From Cellvibrio sp. 79 (GTDB lineage Bacteria > Pseudomonadota > Gammaproteobacteria > Pseudomonadales > Cellvibrionaceae): a DNA stretch of 64,000 nt. The DNA lies in the NCBI GenBank assembly GCA_003056245.1, contig MVDH01000002.1, positions 248,001 through 312,000 on the forward strand, in the 5' to 3' direction. A model generated the notes under the pieces. The model ran no database searches. It saw nothing but the letters and a program-made list of their open reading frames with translations, and had not been told where the DNA came from. Numbering within the stretch: position 1 is the stretch's first letter; each line of letters begins with the position of its first letter. Both the position numbers and the translations under genes were made by a program. Shown here piece after piece: positions 36,391-46,639 of this stretch.

Positions 36391-37521
36391 ATGCGCGATT
36401 TCAAACCGGGACGGGAGCGTATCGAACCAAGGATCGGAGCGGATCCATTAATGGATGAAAATCCGAAGCCGCGACGTCGTGCGGCAGTTTCGGAAAGTGT
36501 GACTCGCTCCGCTGATGATTCTCGGAGTGAGACGAACCGACATGAAGCGCGCGCGGAAAGAGATGTATTAATGGAAAATCCGGCCCCACGTTACAGCGCG
36601 GGAGATATGCCGGTAGCGAGACCCGAGCCTGCTGCGAGAAGAGAGCGTGGTTATACAAAAGCCTCGCCGCAAGGGAAAAAAAATCGCGCAAGTGATGCCA
36701 ATGACAGTCGTTCAGGATTCAAATTGGCGTTTACATGGAATTTTGCCTGGCTAAATCGCCGTTTTGTCGCAGTGGTGATGGTGATTTTTTTAGGTGTTGC
36801 CATTTACTGGGCAAGTGGTCCAATCGCAAAAGTATTTGAGCGCCCGATTAAAAGCGTGGTGGTGGAAGGTGAGTTTCATCTTATTTCCAAACAGCGTGCG
36901 ACGGAATTAATCGGTGATGAAATCAATGGTGATTTTTTACAACTGGATTTGATGGAATTAAAAGCAGCACTGTTGAGCGATCCCTGGGTCGAAAAAGTGA
37001 CGCTTAATCGCCGCTGGCCGGATACATTGGTGGTAAAAATTATTGAACAAAAACCAATTGCTCGCTGGGGCGATGGATTTTTGAATCAGCGCGGTGAAAT
37101 TGTTCGTGTAGAAAATGCGGAACCACTTTCGGGGCTGCCGTGGTTGCAGGGAAGTGAAGCAGATGCGATTGAAATTTTGCAGCAGTATCAGGATTTATCC
37201 CAGATTTTGCGCTCGCGTGGATTGGATGTGCTCGCATTAAAGTGCGATAACAAAAAATCATGGCGATTAACGGTAAAAAATCACGTAGAAATCGCAATTG
37301 GACGCGATCAAGTGATGGAAAAAATACGTAGATTTGTTACTGTATATGATACGCACTTGAGCAGTGTTTGGTCGGATGTAAAAGCGATAGATGTAAGGTA
37401 TACCAACGGTGTTGCAGTGCGTTGGGTTGCTGACTCGGCGATGGCAAAAAAATACATAAAAAGCCCATTGCAAGTTGGTTTACCCGCTTCAGCAACTTCT
37501 GTTAAACCACAAGTTCATTAA
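36391..37521 (+). CDS. ftsQ: FtsQ, divisome membrane protein with long N-terminal tail
   Basis: FtsQ is the bitopic inner-membrane protein that binds FtsL-FtsB and links early and late divisome proteins. The 376-residue product has a membrane helix at about residues 124-141 (FVAVVMVIFLGVAIYWASG), a POTRA domain (SVVVEGEFHLISKQRATELI, then WVEKVTLNRRWPDTLVVKI with the family's conserved W-P-L pattern) and a beta domain. The cytoplasmic tail is about 123 residues, rich in Arg, Glu and Pro, and much longer than in E. coli (about 25). Starts at 36451 (GGAG upstream) or 36571 would shorten it, so the true N-terminus is uncertain. Confidence 0.93.
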   Translation: MRDFKPGRERIEPRIGADPLMDENPKPRRRAAVSESVTRSADDSRSETNRHEARAERDVLMENPAPRYSAGDMPVARPEPAARRERGYTKASPQGKKNRASDANDSRSGFKLAFTWNFAWLNRRFVAVVMVIFLGVAIYWASGPIAKVFERPIKSVVVEGEFHLISKQRATELIGDEINGDFLQLDLMELKAALLSDPWVEKVTLNRRWPDTLVVKIIEQKPIARWGDGFLNQRGEIVRVENAEPLSGLPWLQGSEADAIEILQQYQDLSQILRSRGLDVLALKCDNKKSWRLTVKNHVEIAIGRDQVMEKIRRFVTVYDTHLSSVWSDVKAIDVRYTNGVAVRWVADSAMAKKYIKSPLQVGLPASATSVKPQVH

Positions 37522-37581
37522 GTTTAAAAAAAATGCCAGTTGCATGGAAATTGGCTGACAACTGGTAAATGAGGTTTTTGA

Positions 37582-38829
37582 ATGGCAAACGCTAGTGACA
37601 ACAAAATGATTGTAGGCCTGGATATAGGCACATCCAAGGTTGTGGCTATCGTTGGTGCTATTACCCCTGAAGGCCAATTGGAAATTGTTGGAATTGGGTC
37701 CCATCGTTCCAATGGTTTAAAAAAAGGTGTGGTGGTAAATATCGAGTCGACTGTTTTATCGATTCAACGCGCAATTGAAGAAGCGGAATTGATGGCAGGT
37801 TGCCAGATTCATTCTGTGTATGCGGGTATTGCGGGCAGCCATATTCGCAGTTTGAACTCCCACGGTATTGTCGCAATTCGCGATCGTGAAGTTTTTTCCC
37901 AGGATTTGGAGCGGGTAATTGACGCTGCACAAGCAGTGGCGATTCCGGCGGACCAAAAAATCCTGCACATTTTGCCGCAGGAATTTCTGATTGATGATCA
38001 GGACGGTGTAAAAGAACCGCTGGGAATGTCGGGTGTGCGTCTGGAAGCAAAAGTGCATTTGGTGACTTGTGCAGTGAACGCGGCACAAAATATCGAGAAA
38101 TGCATTCGTCGTTGTGGCCTGGAAGTGGAAGACATCATCCTGGAGCAACTTGCATCCAGTTATTCCGTGTTGACCGACGATGAAAAAGAATTGGGTGTTT
38201 GTGTGGTGGATATTGGTGGCGGAACTACCGACATCGCTATTTTTAAAGACGGCGCTATTCGTCACACCGGGGTAATTCCAATTGCTGGCGACCAGGTTAC
38301 TAATGATATCGCCATGGCATTGCGCACGCCGACACCGAATGCAGAAGAAATTAAAATTAAATATGCCTGTGCGTTGGCAAAATTAACCAGCCCGGATGAA
38401 ACCATCAAGGTGCCGAGTGTTGGCGATCGTCAACCGCGCGATTTATCCCGCCAGGCGTTGGCCGAAGTTGTTGAGCCGCGTTACGACGAGTTATTCACCT
38501 TGGTGCAAGCTGAATTGCGTCGCAGCGGATATGAAGATTTGATTGCTGCCGGCATTGTGTTAACTGGCGGTACTTCCAAAATGGAAGGGGTAATTGAACT
38601 GGCGGAGGAAATTTTTCATATGCCAGTGCGTCTGGGTGCTCCGCAAAATATTCGCGGTTTATCCGACATAGTGAATAACCCGATTTACTCGACCGGTGTT
38701 GGTTTGTTGATTTATGCCATGAAGCAACACCAGGGCGGCAGTGGCGGTGGTCGCACAGCTAGCGGCACCAAAGAGTCGCAAGGTTCTATTTTTAGCAAGA
38801 TTAAAAAAATGTTTCAGAGCAACTTCTAA
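37582..38829 (+). CDS. ftsA: FtsA, actin-like divisome protein
   Basis: FtsA tethers FtsZ filaments to the membrane and recruits later divisome proteins. The 415-residue actin-fold protein shows MIVGLDIGTSKVVAIVG (phosphate 1), VVDIGGGTTDIAIF (phosphate 2) and AAGIVLTGGTSKMEGV (adenosine). The SHI-type FtsA-specific 1C region begins near EVFSQDLERVI, and the C-terminal amphipathic membrane-targeting helix reads SIFSKIKKMFQSNF. GAGG lies about eight bases before the ATG. The 60-base gap after ftsQ has no clear terminator. Confidence 0.96.
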   Translation: MANASDNKMIVGLDIGTSKVVAIVGAITPEGQLEIVGIGSHRSNGLKKGVVVNIESTVLSIQRAIEEAELMAGCQIHSVYAGIAGSHIRSLNSHGIVAIRDREVFSQDLERVIDAAQAVAIPADQKILHILPQEFLIDDQDGVKEPLGMSGVRLEAKVHLVTCAVNAAQNIEKCIRRCGLEVEDIILEQLASSYSVLTDDEKELGVCVVDIGGGTTDIAIFKDGAIRHTGVIPIAGDQVTNDIAMALRTPTPNAEEIKIKYACALAKLTSPDETIKVPSVGDRQPRDLSRQALAEVVEPRYDELFTLVQAELRRSGYEDLIAAGIVLTGGTSKMEGVIELAEEIFHMPVRLGAPQNIRGLSDIVNNPIYSTGVGLLIYAMKQHQGGSGGGRTASGTKESQGSIFSKIKKMFQSNF

Positions 38830-38951
38830 ATGATGCGTTTTTGCATCGTTGGGAAAATAAATTTTAGCAAGCAGTTCTTCACAAATTGTAAGTTGATTGA
38901 ATTGTTTGTCTCGATTACAGATTGAATCAAAGGAAACAAAGGGGTGTGGCC

Positions 38952-40121
38952 ATGTTTGAACTCGTTGATAGCGTTCATCAAAACGCGGTAATTAAAGTGA
39001 TTGGTGTGGGCGGCGGCGGCGGTAATGCGGTCAAACACATGATTGCCAGCAAAATCGAAGGCGTGGAATTTATTTGCGCCAATACAGATTCGCAGGCGCT
39101 GAAAGATATTGATGCCCGTACGGTGTTGCAATTGGGCAACTCGATGACCAAAGGTCTGGGTGCCGGTGCAAATCCAGAAGTGGGCCGTCAGGCGGCGATG
39201 GAAGATCGCGAGCGTATCGCTGAAGTGTTGCGCGGCGCTGACATGGTATTTATCGCAGCGGGTATGGGCGGTGGAACCGGAACAGGTGCTGCACCAGTTG
39301 TTGCTGAAGTGGCGCGCGATCTGGGTATCCTCACTGTTGCTGTCGTGACCAAGCCATTTCCGTTTGAAGGTCGCAAGCGCATGACCATCGCTGATGCGGG
39401 AATTAAAGAGTTGGGTGAACGTGTTGACTCATTGATCACAATTCCTAACGAAAAGTTGTTATCGGTGCTGGGAAAATCCACCAGCTTGCTGGACGCATTT
39501 AAAGCGGCGAACAATGTATTGCTCGGTGCGGTGCAAGGTATCGCAGACCTGATTATTCGTCCGGGTATGATCAATGTGGATTTCGCAGACGTGCGTACGG
39601 TGATGTCTGAAATGGGCATGGCGATGATGGGTACCGGCAAATCGACTGGCGAAAACCGTGCGCGTGAAGCGGCGGAAGCGGCGATTCGCAGTCCATTGCT
39701 GGAAGATGTAAACCTGCAAGGTGCACGCGGGATTCTGGTAAACATCACTGCAGGTATCGATTTATCCCTGGGTGAATACTCCGAAGTCGGTAGCATCATT
39801 GAAGAGTTTGCATCGGGTGATGCGACGGTGGTGGTTGGTACGGTAATCGATCCAGAACTGACCAATGAACTGCGAGTCACAGTAGTTGCTACTGGTTTGG
39901 GTGTTGCTGCCAAAGCGGCTGCTCCGGTTAAAGAAACCAAACCTGCCCCGACGAAAATTATCGACAACACCCGTCGCTCTGTTGATTATGCTGTTGAGCG
40001 TCCAGCGCAATTGCGTGCCAATACTCAATCAGCAGGTGCAGCAGCATTGGCTGCTCCATTGGGTGAGAAAGAGTTGGAATATCTGGATATTCCTGCATTT
40101 TTGCGTCGTCAGGCGGATTAA
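38952..40121 (+). CDS. ftsZ: FtsZ, tubulin-like division GTPase
   Basis: FtsZ polymerises into the Z ring that organises the divisome. The 389-residue protein has the N-terminal [14 protein letters not shown], the tubulin signature [18 protein letters not shown] (about residues 103-120), the T7-loop [13 protein letters not shown] segment, a linker of about 50 residues and the C-terminal FtsA/ZipA-binding peptide [14 protein letters not shown]. The ATG at 38952 is chosen since AAAGGGG precedes it and the product has the usual start; the frame is open back to 38922. A 122-base gap after ftsA leaves room for an additional promoter. Confidence 0.97.
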   Translation: MFELVDSVHQNAVIKVIGVGGGGGNAVKHMIASKIEGVEFICANTDSQALKDIDARTVLQLGNSMTKGLGAGANPEVGRQAAMEDRERIAEVLRGADMVFIAAGMGGGTGTGAAPVVAEVARDLGILTVAVVTKPFPFEGRKRMTIADAGIKELGERVDSLITIPNEKLLSVLGKSTSLLDAFKAANNVLLGAVQGIADLIIRPGMINVDFADVRTVMSEMGMAMMGTGKSTGENRAREAAEAAIRSPLLEDVNLQGARGILVNITAGIDLSLGEYSEVGSIIEEFASGDATVVVGTVIDPELTNELRVTVVATGLGVAAKAAAPVKETKPAPTKIIDNTRRSVDYAVERPAQLRANTQSAGAAALAAPLGEKELEYLDIPAFLRRQAD

Positions 40122-40314
40122 TTGGTTGTCGCTATAAGGCTTTGGCTATGGCGGGTATTGCTGGCGTTAACTGGCTCATTCCTGTCACCGTTGGTAACAT
40201 GCCCGGGTAAAGAGGGGATTGGGCGTTTGGTGCAAATCCCTGTTCAGTATCGGTTAATGGCTTGTTTTTACACTGTCTTTATCGATGCGGATAAAACCAC
40301 TGCGGGTGAAAGAA

Positions 40315-41226
40315 ATGATTAAACAGCGAACCTTAAAAAACTCAATACGTACAACAGGTGTTGGCTTACACACCGGGGATAAGATCCAGTTGACCCTTAA
40401 GCCGGCGCCGGTTGATCACGGTATCGTGTTTCGCCGGGTGGATTTGAATCCATCGGTGGAGATTAAGGCCACTGCGAAAAATGTAGGGGAAACCACGCTT
40501 TCTACCTGCCTGATCAAAGATGATGTCAGGGTTTCAACTGTTGAGCACCTGATGTCTGCAATGGCTGGGCTGGGAATAGATAATGCGATAGTCGAACTGA
40601 ATGCGCCCGAAATTCCGATCATGGATGGCAGCGCCGGACCCTTTGTGTTTCTGATTCAATCTGCCGGTGTCCAGGAACAAAATGCGCCTAAAAAGTTTGT
40701 TCGCATCAAGAAAGAAGTGACATTGAAAGATGGCGATAAAGTCGCCAGCTTTCTTCCCTTTGATGGCTTCAAAGTGTCTTTCTCCATTGAGTTTGACCAT
40801 CCGGTATTTAAGGATCGCCGGCCACAGACCGAGTTGGACTTTTCCAGTTCGTCCTTTGTGACCGATATTAGCCGGGCTCGCACCTTCGGCTTTATGCATG
40901 AAATTGAATACTTGCGCTCCAAGGGGTTAGCCCGTGGAGGCAGCATGGATAACGCCATAGTGGTGGATCAGTACAAGATCCTGAATGAAGATGGCTTGCG
41001 CTTTGAAGACGAATTTGTAAAGCATAAGGTACTTGATGCCATTGGCGATTTGTACATGTTGGGTAACAGTTTGTTATGTGAATACCGTGCGCATAAGTCA
41101 GGGCATTCATTGAATAATCGAGCACTACGACTCTTATTGGAACAGCCTGATGCTTGGGAAGTTGTCACTTTTGAGGAAAATCAGTCATCCCCAATTACTT
41201 ATATTGAGCCAATAGCAGTAGCCTGA
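40315..41226 (+). CDS. lpxC: LpxC, UDP-3-O-acyl-N-acetylglucosamine deacetylase
   Basis: LpxC is the zinc enzyme of the committed step of lipid A synthesis. The 303-residue protein keeps the zinc ligands His78 (STVEHLM), His237 and Asp241 ([10 protein letters not shown]), the catalytic base region near Glu77 and His264 (KSGHSLNN), and the [12 protein letters not shown] loop. The ATG at 40315 gives the canonical [12 protein letters not shown]-terminus; a frame from 40285 adds ten unsupported residues. The 193-base gap after ftsZ contains nothing I can name. A terminator-like inverted repeat follows the stop. Confidence 0.97.
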   Translation: MIKQRTLKNSIRTTGVGLHTGDKIQLTLKPAPVDHGIVFRRVDLNPSVEIKATAKNVGETTLSTCLIKDDVRVSTVEHLMSAMAGLGIDNAIVELNAPEIPIMDGSAGPFVFLIQSAGVQEQNAPKKFVRIKKEVTLKDGDKVASFLPFDGFKVSFSIEFDHPVFKDRRPQTELDFSSSSFVTDISRARTFGFMHEIEYLRSKGLARGGSMDNAIVVDQYKILNEDGLRFEDEFVKHKVLDAIGDLYMLGNSLLCEYRAHKSGHSLNNRALRLLLEQPDAWEVVTFEENQSSPITYIEPIAVA

Positions 41227-41233
41227 TGAGCTT

Positions 41234-41272
41234 TATCGCTCTGTTTAAACTGTGAACAGAGCGATAAATTTC
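41234..41272 (+). terminator. Terminator-like inverted repeat after lpxC
   Basis: A perfect 12-bp inverted repeat (TATCGCTCTGTT at 41234-41245 with AACAGAGCGATA at 41255-41266) lies eight bases after the lpxC stop and is followed by AATTTCT. The weak U-run suggests partial termination. The remainder of 41273-41535 is AT-rich and must hold the promoter for the M23 peptidase gene; I see no other feature. Confidence 0.6.
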
Positions 41273-41535
41273 TACTTGTTAAATCCTTCCTTTCTGTGCG
41301 ATATTTCGGATTCGCACACTTATGTGCCCGTTGCAGGGAGCTTCCGCACTGTCTTATTTCCTCCGCGGAATTTTTGTAACTGCTTGTTTTTAAGCGCTTT
41401 TAATCGTATTAAATAATTAAAAGGCGTTCCAACAAGATGTAATTGCTGTTTATCTGGTCGAACTTTTTAGCAGGAATTTCACGCAGCACTAAATGTTGTA
41501 TGAGATCTTTTGATTAATAAAAAAGTAGATTTTGA

Positions 41536-42462
41536 ATGAAGATTATTATCGTCAACAAAGATCATGCGCAGGCTCGCAGCTTCACCCTTGGGGGGTGGAC
41601 TCGTGCGTTATTGTCTGTTTGCTTGCTGGGAATTCCCACCTTTGTTGGTGCATGGGGTTATAGTTGGTTAGTTTCTGATGAACGTGGTGGCTTTTTTAAT
41701 GCCGATCAGGCATGGATGGATATTCTGTCCGCACGTGAAACAGAAATCGAACAAGAGCGTGAAACTTCTGAGGCACAACTCGCAGCTTTAACTAGCAAAC
41801 TCGGTGAATTGCAAGCCCGCTTAATGCGCTTGGATGCATTGGGTGAAAAGTTGACTTCTGCTGCAAATCTTGAGCAGGGTGAATTTGATTTTAGCCAGGC
41901 TCCAGCGTTTGGTGGACCTTCACAGGCAGCTCCGGATACTACTTATAAAACCCCGGATTTTTTTGCGGCAATAGACCAACTATCACAACAAGTCGACAGC
42001 CGTGAGCAGCAACTCAACACTATTGATGCTCTTTTGGCCAAGCGTAGCCTTACCGAGGAAACTGCTGTATCGGGTTCTCCGGTTGCAAATTCCTTTATCT
42101 CTTCCCGTTTTGGTTATCGCACTGATCCTTTTACCGGAAAAAATGAATTCCATGCAGGTTTAGATTTTACAGCTCGTCAGGGGAGTGAAGTCAGCAGTGT
42201 TGCAGCAGGAATAGTTAACTGGTCTGGCCGTCATCCTGAATACGGCAATATGGTAGAGATTAAGCATAGTGATGGGTTAGTTACTCGCTATGCTCATAAC
42301 AAGTCTAATCTTGTTAAAGCGGGTGATGTCGTAAAAAAGGGGCAACTGATTGCCCTGTCGGGGTCGACCGGGCGATCAACCGCACCCCATGTCCACTTTG
42401 AAGTCTATAAAAATGGTCGGGTTGTTGACCCGGCCGCCTACATTCGTCGCACAATTCGTTAA
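41536..42462 (+). CDS. M23-family peptidase, membrane-anchored, coiled-coil
   Basis: The 308-residue protein has one N-terminal membrane helix (about residues 23-44), a charged coiled coil (about 60-110, ETEIEQERETSEAQLAAL), a linker and a C-terminal LytM/M23 domain. The zinc-site residues are present: FHAGLDFTA (H-x3-D) and APHVHFEVYKNG (HxH). M23 endopeptidases cut peptidoglycan cross-links, or act as regulators when inactive; here the ligands look complete, so it is probably active. It occupies the position between lpxC and secA where enterobacteria have secM, as in pseudomonads. Confidence 0.88.
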   Translation: MKIIIVNKDHAQARSFTLGGWTRALLSVCLLGIPTFVGAWGYSWLVSDERGGFFNADQAWMDILSARETEIEQERETSEAQLAALTSKLGELQARLMRLDALGEKLTSAANLEQGEFDFSQAPAFGGPSQAAPDTTYKTPDFFAAIDQLSQQVDSREQQLNTIDALLAKRSLTEETAVSGSPVANSFISSRFGYRTDPFTGKNEFHAGLDFTARQGSEVSSVAAGIVNWSGRHPEYGNMVEIKHSDGLVTRYAHNKSNLVKAGDVVKKGQLIALSGSTGRSTAPHVHFEVYKNGRVVDPAAYIRRTIR

Positions 42463-42545
42463 TCACTTTCCTCTCGCTGACAGCTTGATTTCGCTCTTGC
42501 TTTAGTTAGCTCCTTCCTATTTACTTGCCAGCCATCTATCGAGGT

Positions 42546-42566
42546 GCATCCAACTATTTTGGATGC
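42546..42566 (+). other. Small hairpin in the secA leader
   Basis: GCATCCA (42546-42552) and TGGATGC (42560-42566) can pair around a seven-base loop, 50 bases ahead of the secA ATG. No T-run follows, so it is not a terminator. A regulatory role is speculative. Confidence 0.3.
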
Positions 42567-42615
42567 GTGTGCTGTGCAAAATTTGTTCGACTTTTGAATT
42601 ATTACGGTATTAAAA

Positions 42616-45354
42616 ATGATCGGTAAGTTAATCAAGGCAGTATTTGGTTCAAAAAATGAGCGCGAATTAAAGCGCATGAATAAAACTGTGGTGCGCATCA
42701 ATGCACTTGAACCGGATATGCAAAAACTCAGTGATGAGCAGCTCAAGGCCAAAACAATAGAATTCCGTGAACGTTATCAAAAAGGTGAAACGCTTGATCA
42801 GCTTTTACCTGAGGCATTTGCAACAGTGCGTGAAGCAGGACATCGCGTTTTAGGGATGCGTCATTTTGATGTGCAAATGATTGGTGGCATGAGTTTACAC
42901 GAAGGCCGGATTGCTGAAATGCGCACGGGTGAAGGTAAGACGCTGGTATCGACATTACCAAGTTATTTACACGCTTTGGCAGGTAAGGGCGTACACGTTG
43001 TAACTGTGAATGATTATCTCGCAAGCCGTGATGCCAATTGGATGAGGCCCCTTTATGAATTCTTAGGCATGACTGTTGGTGTAATTCAATCGATGCAACC
43101 GTCGGCAGCGAAGCGTGAGGCCTATGCGTCAGATGTCACTTACGGCACTAACAATGAATATGGTTTTGATTATTTGCGCGATAACATGGCGTTAAGCAAG
43201 CGCGATAAAGTTCAGCGCCCACTGAACTTTGCGGTAGTTGACGAAGTGGACTCCATCCTGATTGATGAGGCGCGTACACCATTAATTATTTCCGGTGCCA
43301 CAGAAAATAGTTCGGAAACCTATAAGCGAATGAATCAGTTGGTGTTGAAACTCAAGCGCCAAATTGATAATGGTGAAGATGGTGATCGCCGTGTAATTAC
43401 AGAGCCGGGCGACTTTAGTGTGGATGAGAAATCCCGCCAGGTGGAGTTAACTGAAGGCGGTCACCAAAAAGTTGAAGACTTACTGATTCAATCGGGCATG
43501 TTACCGCCAGATCAAAACCTGTATGCAGCTAACAATCTTTCACTGTTGCATCATGTTAATTCTGCTTTGCGTGCTCATGCATTATTTCATTTAAACATTG
43601 AATATATTGTACAAGAGGGGCAGGTGGTTCTCATTGATGAGCACACTGGTCGTACTATGCCAGGGCGTCGTTTATCAGAAGGCTTGCACCAGGCTATCGA
43701 AGCAAAAGAGGGGGTGGCAATTCAGAGTGAAAGCCAGACTCTTGCATCTACTACATTTCAAAATTATTTCCGTTTGTATCCAACACTTGCAGGCATGACG
43801 GGTACGGCAGATACAGAGGCCTATGAGTTCCGCGAAATTTACGGTTTGGATGTAGTGGTAATTCCTACCAATAGAACTATCCAGCGTATTGATATGAATG
43901 ACAAAGTATTTTTGTCATTAGAAGAAAAGTATCTAGCGATCGTTGAAGATGTAAAAACGTTTCAAGCGAAAAATGCTCCGATACTGGTAGGTACTGCATC
44001 AATCGAAACTTCAGAAGAAATGTCTCGCCGTTTGAATAAGGCAGGTATTAAACATCAGGTGCTGAATGCAAAATTCCACGCACAGGAAGCAGAAATTATT
44101 GCACAGGCTGGCCGCCCCGGAGCGGTAACTATTGCCACTAACATGGCTGGACGTGGTACGGATATTGTGTTGGGAGGGCGTTGGGAATCAGACATTGCCA
44201 AACTGGAAAATCCAACTCAGGCACAAATAGATGCGATTAAATCGGATTGGAAACAGCGCCACGACACAGTATTAGCCGCAGGCGGTTTGCATATTATCGG
44301 TACTGAGCGACATGAATCGCGTCGTATTGATAACCAGTTGCGTGGTCGCGCCGGACGACAAGGTGACCCCGGGTTAACCCGCTTTTATTTATCACTTGAA
44401 GATAACCTGATGCGCATTTTTGCTTCTGAGCGCGTGCGTAACTTTATGCAGGCGCTTGGCATGGAGAAGGGTGAGGCAATTGAGCATCGCATGGTTAACA
44501 ATGCGATTGAAAAAGCACAGCGTAAAGTGGAAGGCCGTAACTTCGATATTCGTAAACAATTGCTTGAGTTTGATGATGTTGCTAATGAGCAGCGCCAAAT
44601 TATTTATCATCAACGTAACGAGCTGTTGGATGCAGAAACAATTCGCGACACTATCACTGCAATTCGTGTTGAAGCGGTTGAGGATATGATTAACGGCTTT
44701 ATTCCACCGCAATCGATAGAGGATCAGTGGGATATTCCAGGCTTGGAAAAACAAATTGAAAGTGATTATGGTTTACGCCTTCCTATTGCTAAATGGCTTG
44801 AGGAAGACTCTCGCTTACATGAAGATCCTTTGCGCGAAAAAATCCTTGGTGAAATTCAAGGTGCATATGATGCTAAATGCGAGCGTGTTGGCGATATATT
44901 ATTAGAAATTGAAAAGCAAGTGATGCTACAAGTATTGGATAATGCTTGGAAGGAGCATCTGGCTACTATGGATCATTTGCGTCAGGGTATTAATTTGCGC
45001 TCTTATGCGCAGCGCAATCCAAAACAAGAATACAAACGTGAAGCATTTGAGTTATTCCAGAATTTATTGTTGACCGTTAAGCGTGAAACTATCCATTTGA
45101 TGGCGCGTGTAGAGCCTATTACCCGTGAGCAGATGGAGGCGATGGAAAATCAGCGTCGCGAAGAATTGGCAAGGCAAAAAATGCAATTGCGCCATGATGA
45201 GCTGTCTGCCTTGGGTGAGCCAGAAGAAGAGCAATCTGCCGCGCCTCGTGCACAAACACCAGTTGTGCGTGAAGGGCGTAAAGTAGGGCGTAATGATCCA
45301 TGTCCTTGTGGCTCGGGCAAAAAATACAAAAGCTGCCATGGGCAACTTGAATAA
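42616..45354 (+). CDS. secA: SecA, preprotein translocase motor ATPase
   Basis: SecA drives unfolded preproteins through SecYEG. The 912-residue protein has the Walker [11 protein letters not shown] (residues 102-111), the DEAD-like [21 protein letters not shown] region, [27 protein letters not shown] and [13 protein letters not shown] of the second ATPase domain. The helical wing and scaffold are normal, and the C-terminus has a zinc/SecB-binding motif, [14 protein letters not shown], with its three Cys and one His. The length matches the proteobacterial type. There is no secM-like arrest peptide upstream. Confidence 0.97.
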   Translation: MIGKLIKAVFGSKNERELKRMNKTVVRINALEPDMQKLSDEQLKAKTIEFRERYQKGETLDQLLPEAFATVREAGHRVLGMRHFDVQMIGGMSLHEGRIAEMRTGEGKTLVSTLPSYLHALAGKGVHVVTVNDYLASRDANWMRPLYEFLGMTVGVIQSMQPSAAKREAYASDVTYGTNNEYGFDYLRDNMALSKRDKVQRPLNFAVVDEVDSILIDEARTPLIISGATENSSETYKRMNQLVLKLKRQIDNGEDGDRRVITEPGDFSVDEKSRQVELTEGGHQKVEDLLIQSGMLPPDQNLYAANNLSLLHHVNSALRAHALFHLNIEYIVQEGQVVLIDEHTGRTMPGRRLSEGLHQAIEAKEGVAIQSESQTLASTTFQNYFRLYPTLAGMTGTADTEAYEFREIYGLDVVVIPTNRTIQRIDMNDKVFLSLEEKYLAIVEDVKTFQAKNAPILVGTASIETSEEMSRRLNKAGIKHQVLNAKFHAQEAEIIAQAGRPGAVTIATNMAGRGTDIVLGGRWESDIAKLENPTQAQIDAIKSDWKQRHDTVLAAGGLHIIGTERHESRRIDNQLRGRAGRQGDPGLTRFYLSLEDNLMRIFASERVRNFMQALGMEKGEAIEHRMVNNAIEKAQRKVEGRNFDIRKQLLEFDDVANEQRQIIYHQRNELLDAETIRDTITAIRVEAVEDMINGFIPPQSIEDQWDIPGLEKQIESDYGLRLPIAKWLEEDSRLHEDPLREKILGEIQGAYDAKCERVGDILLEIEKQVMLQVLDNAWKEHLATMDHLRQGINLRSYAQRNPKQEYKREAFELFQNLLLTVKRETIHLMARVEPITREQMEAMENQRREELARQKMQLRHDELSALGEPEEEQSAAPRAQTPVVREGRKVGRNDPCPCGSGKKYKSCHGQLE

Positions 45355-45409
45355 CACTTGAAATTGTTTCGATCCAATTTATAAAGTTTAAATTTTAGAG
45401 AAGAGAATT

Positions 45410-46630
45410 ATGGCAGTTGGTGAATATCCTTTTCCGCAAATGCACCCGGTGAAAGGGGTGAAGTGTACAGCTGTTAGCGCAGGTATTAAAAAAGTTGGCC
45501 GCCGGGATGTTGTATTGTTTGAATTTGCTGAAGGCTCAAGTGTTGCTGGCGTATTCACTAAAAATGCATTTTGTGCTGCACCGGTAACTGTCTGCAAAGA
45601 ACATTTGGCAAAAGCGCCGATTCGCTTTCTTGTAATCAATTCCGGTAACGCTAATGCATGCACAGGTGAGCAGGGGTTGCTTGATGCTAAAGCAACATGC
45701 GCTGCTATTGCCCAAATCGCGGGTGTGAAACAAGAGCAGGTGTTGCCATTTTCAACGGGAGTAATCGGCGAGCCTCTGCCAGTACAAAAAATTACTGCAG
45801 TTATTCCTGAGGCATTACAAAAAGCCCATGAAAATGGTTGGGATGATGCCGGAGCCGGCATTATGACCACAGATACCCGAGCCAAAGGTTTCAGCCAGCA
45901 ATTTGAGTATCAAGGAAAAACCATTACTGTAAACGGTATTTCAAAAGGAGCTGGAATGATAAAGCCCAACATGGCAACTATGCTGGGTTATATCGCTACA
46001 GATGCAAAAATTTCGCAAGACTTGCTGCAGAATCTTGCCCGTGAAGCAGCTGATAAATCTTTTAATCGCATCACTATTGATGGTGATACTTCTACCAATG
46101 ATTCATGCATTTTAATTGCTACCGGTCAAGTTGATTTACCGGAAATCACCGATAACAACAATGAATTATATGTGAGATTGCGTGAGGTAATTATTGCTGC
46201 CCATGTGCATCTGGCCAAAGCAATTGTTAGCGATGGTGAAGGCGCTACCAAGTTTGTAACAGTGGCTGTTAGCGGCGGTGCAAGTCGTGATGAGTGTCTT
46301 GATGTTGCTTACGCTGTTGCTCATTCGCCCTTGATTAAGACTGCGCTATTCGCATCGGATCCTAACTGGGGGCGTATTGTTGCTGCTATTGGTTACGCAG
46401 GAGTTCCTAATTTGGATGCCACAAAAGTACGTGTTCATTTAAATGAAACACTGATTGTGGAAAATGGCGGCCGCGCAAAAACTTACACAGAAGAGCAGGG
46501 GCAAGCCATAATGGGCCAAGCCGAGATTGGAATTAATATCAATCTTGGGCGTGGTGATTTTGCAGAAACTGTATGGACCACTGATTTGTCCTATGAGTAC
46601 GTGCGTATTAATGCAGATTATCGCTCTTAA
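45410..46630 (+). CDS. argJ: ArgJ, ornithine acetyltransferase / N-acetylglutamate synthase
   Basis: ArgJ recycles the acetyl group from N-acetylornithine to glutamate in arginine synthesis. The 406-residue precursor cleaves itself before Thr190 in KPNMATMLGYIATDA, and that Thr becomes the catalytic nucleophile. The conserved NSGNANACTG and FSTGVIGEPLP segments form the oxyanion site, and DTSTNDSCILIATG lies in the beta chain. The length is normal. GAGAAG precedes the ATG. The Nudix gene follows after nine bases, so both are probably co-transcribed. Confidence 0.96.
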   Translation: MAVGEYPFPQMHPVKGVKCTAVSAGIKKVGRRDVVLFEFAEGSSVAGVFTKNAFCAAPVTVCKEHLAKAPIRFLVINSGNANACTGEQGLLDAKATCAAIAQIAGVKQEQVLPFSTGVIGEPLPVQKITAVIPEALQKAHENGWDDAGAGIMTTDTRAKGFSQQFEYQGKTITVNGISKGAGMIKPNMATMLGYIATDAKISQDLLQNLAREAADKSFNRITIDGDTSTNDSCILIATGQVDLPEITDNNNELYVRLREVIIAAHVHLAKAIVSDGEGATKFVTVAVSGGASRDECLDVAYAVAHSPLIKTALFASDPNWGRIVAAIGYAGVPNLDATKVRVHLNETLIVENGGRAKTYTEEQGQAIMGQAEIGININLGRGDFAETVWTTDLSYEYVRINADYRS

Positions 46631-46639
46631 TCCAGTATT

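Noticed and set aside
40122-40322. A 66-codon frame between ftsZ and lpxC
   Set aside because: No ribosome binding site, overlap with the lpxC start, and no recognisable pattern.
42463-42615. A secM-like arrest peptide gene before secA
   Set aside because: No frame with a signal peptide and an arrest motif is present; the position is taken by the M23 peptidase gene upstream.
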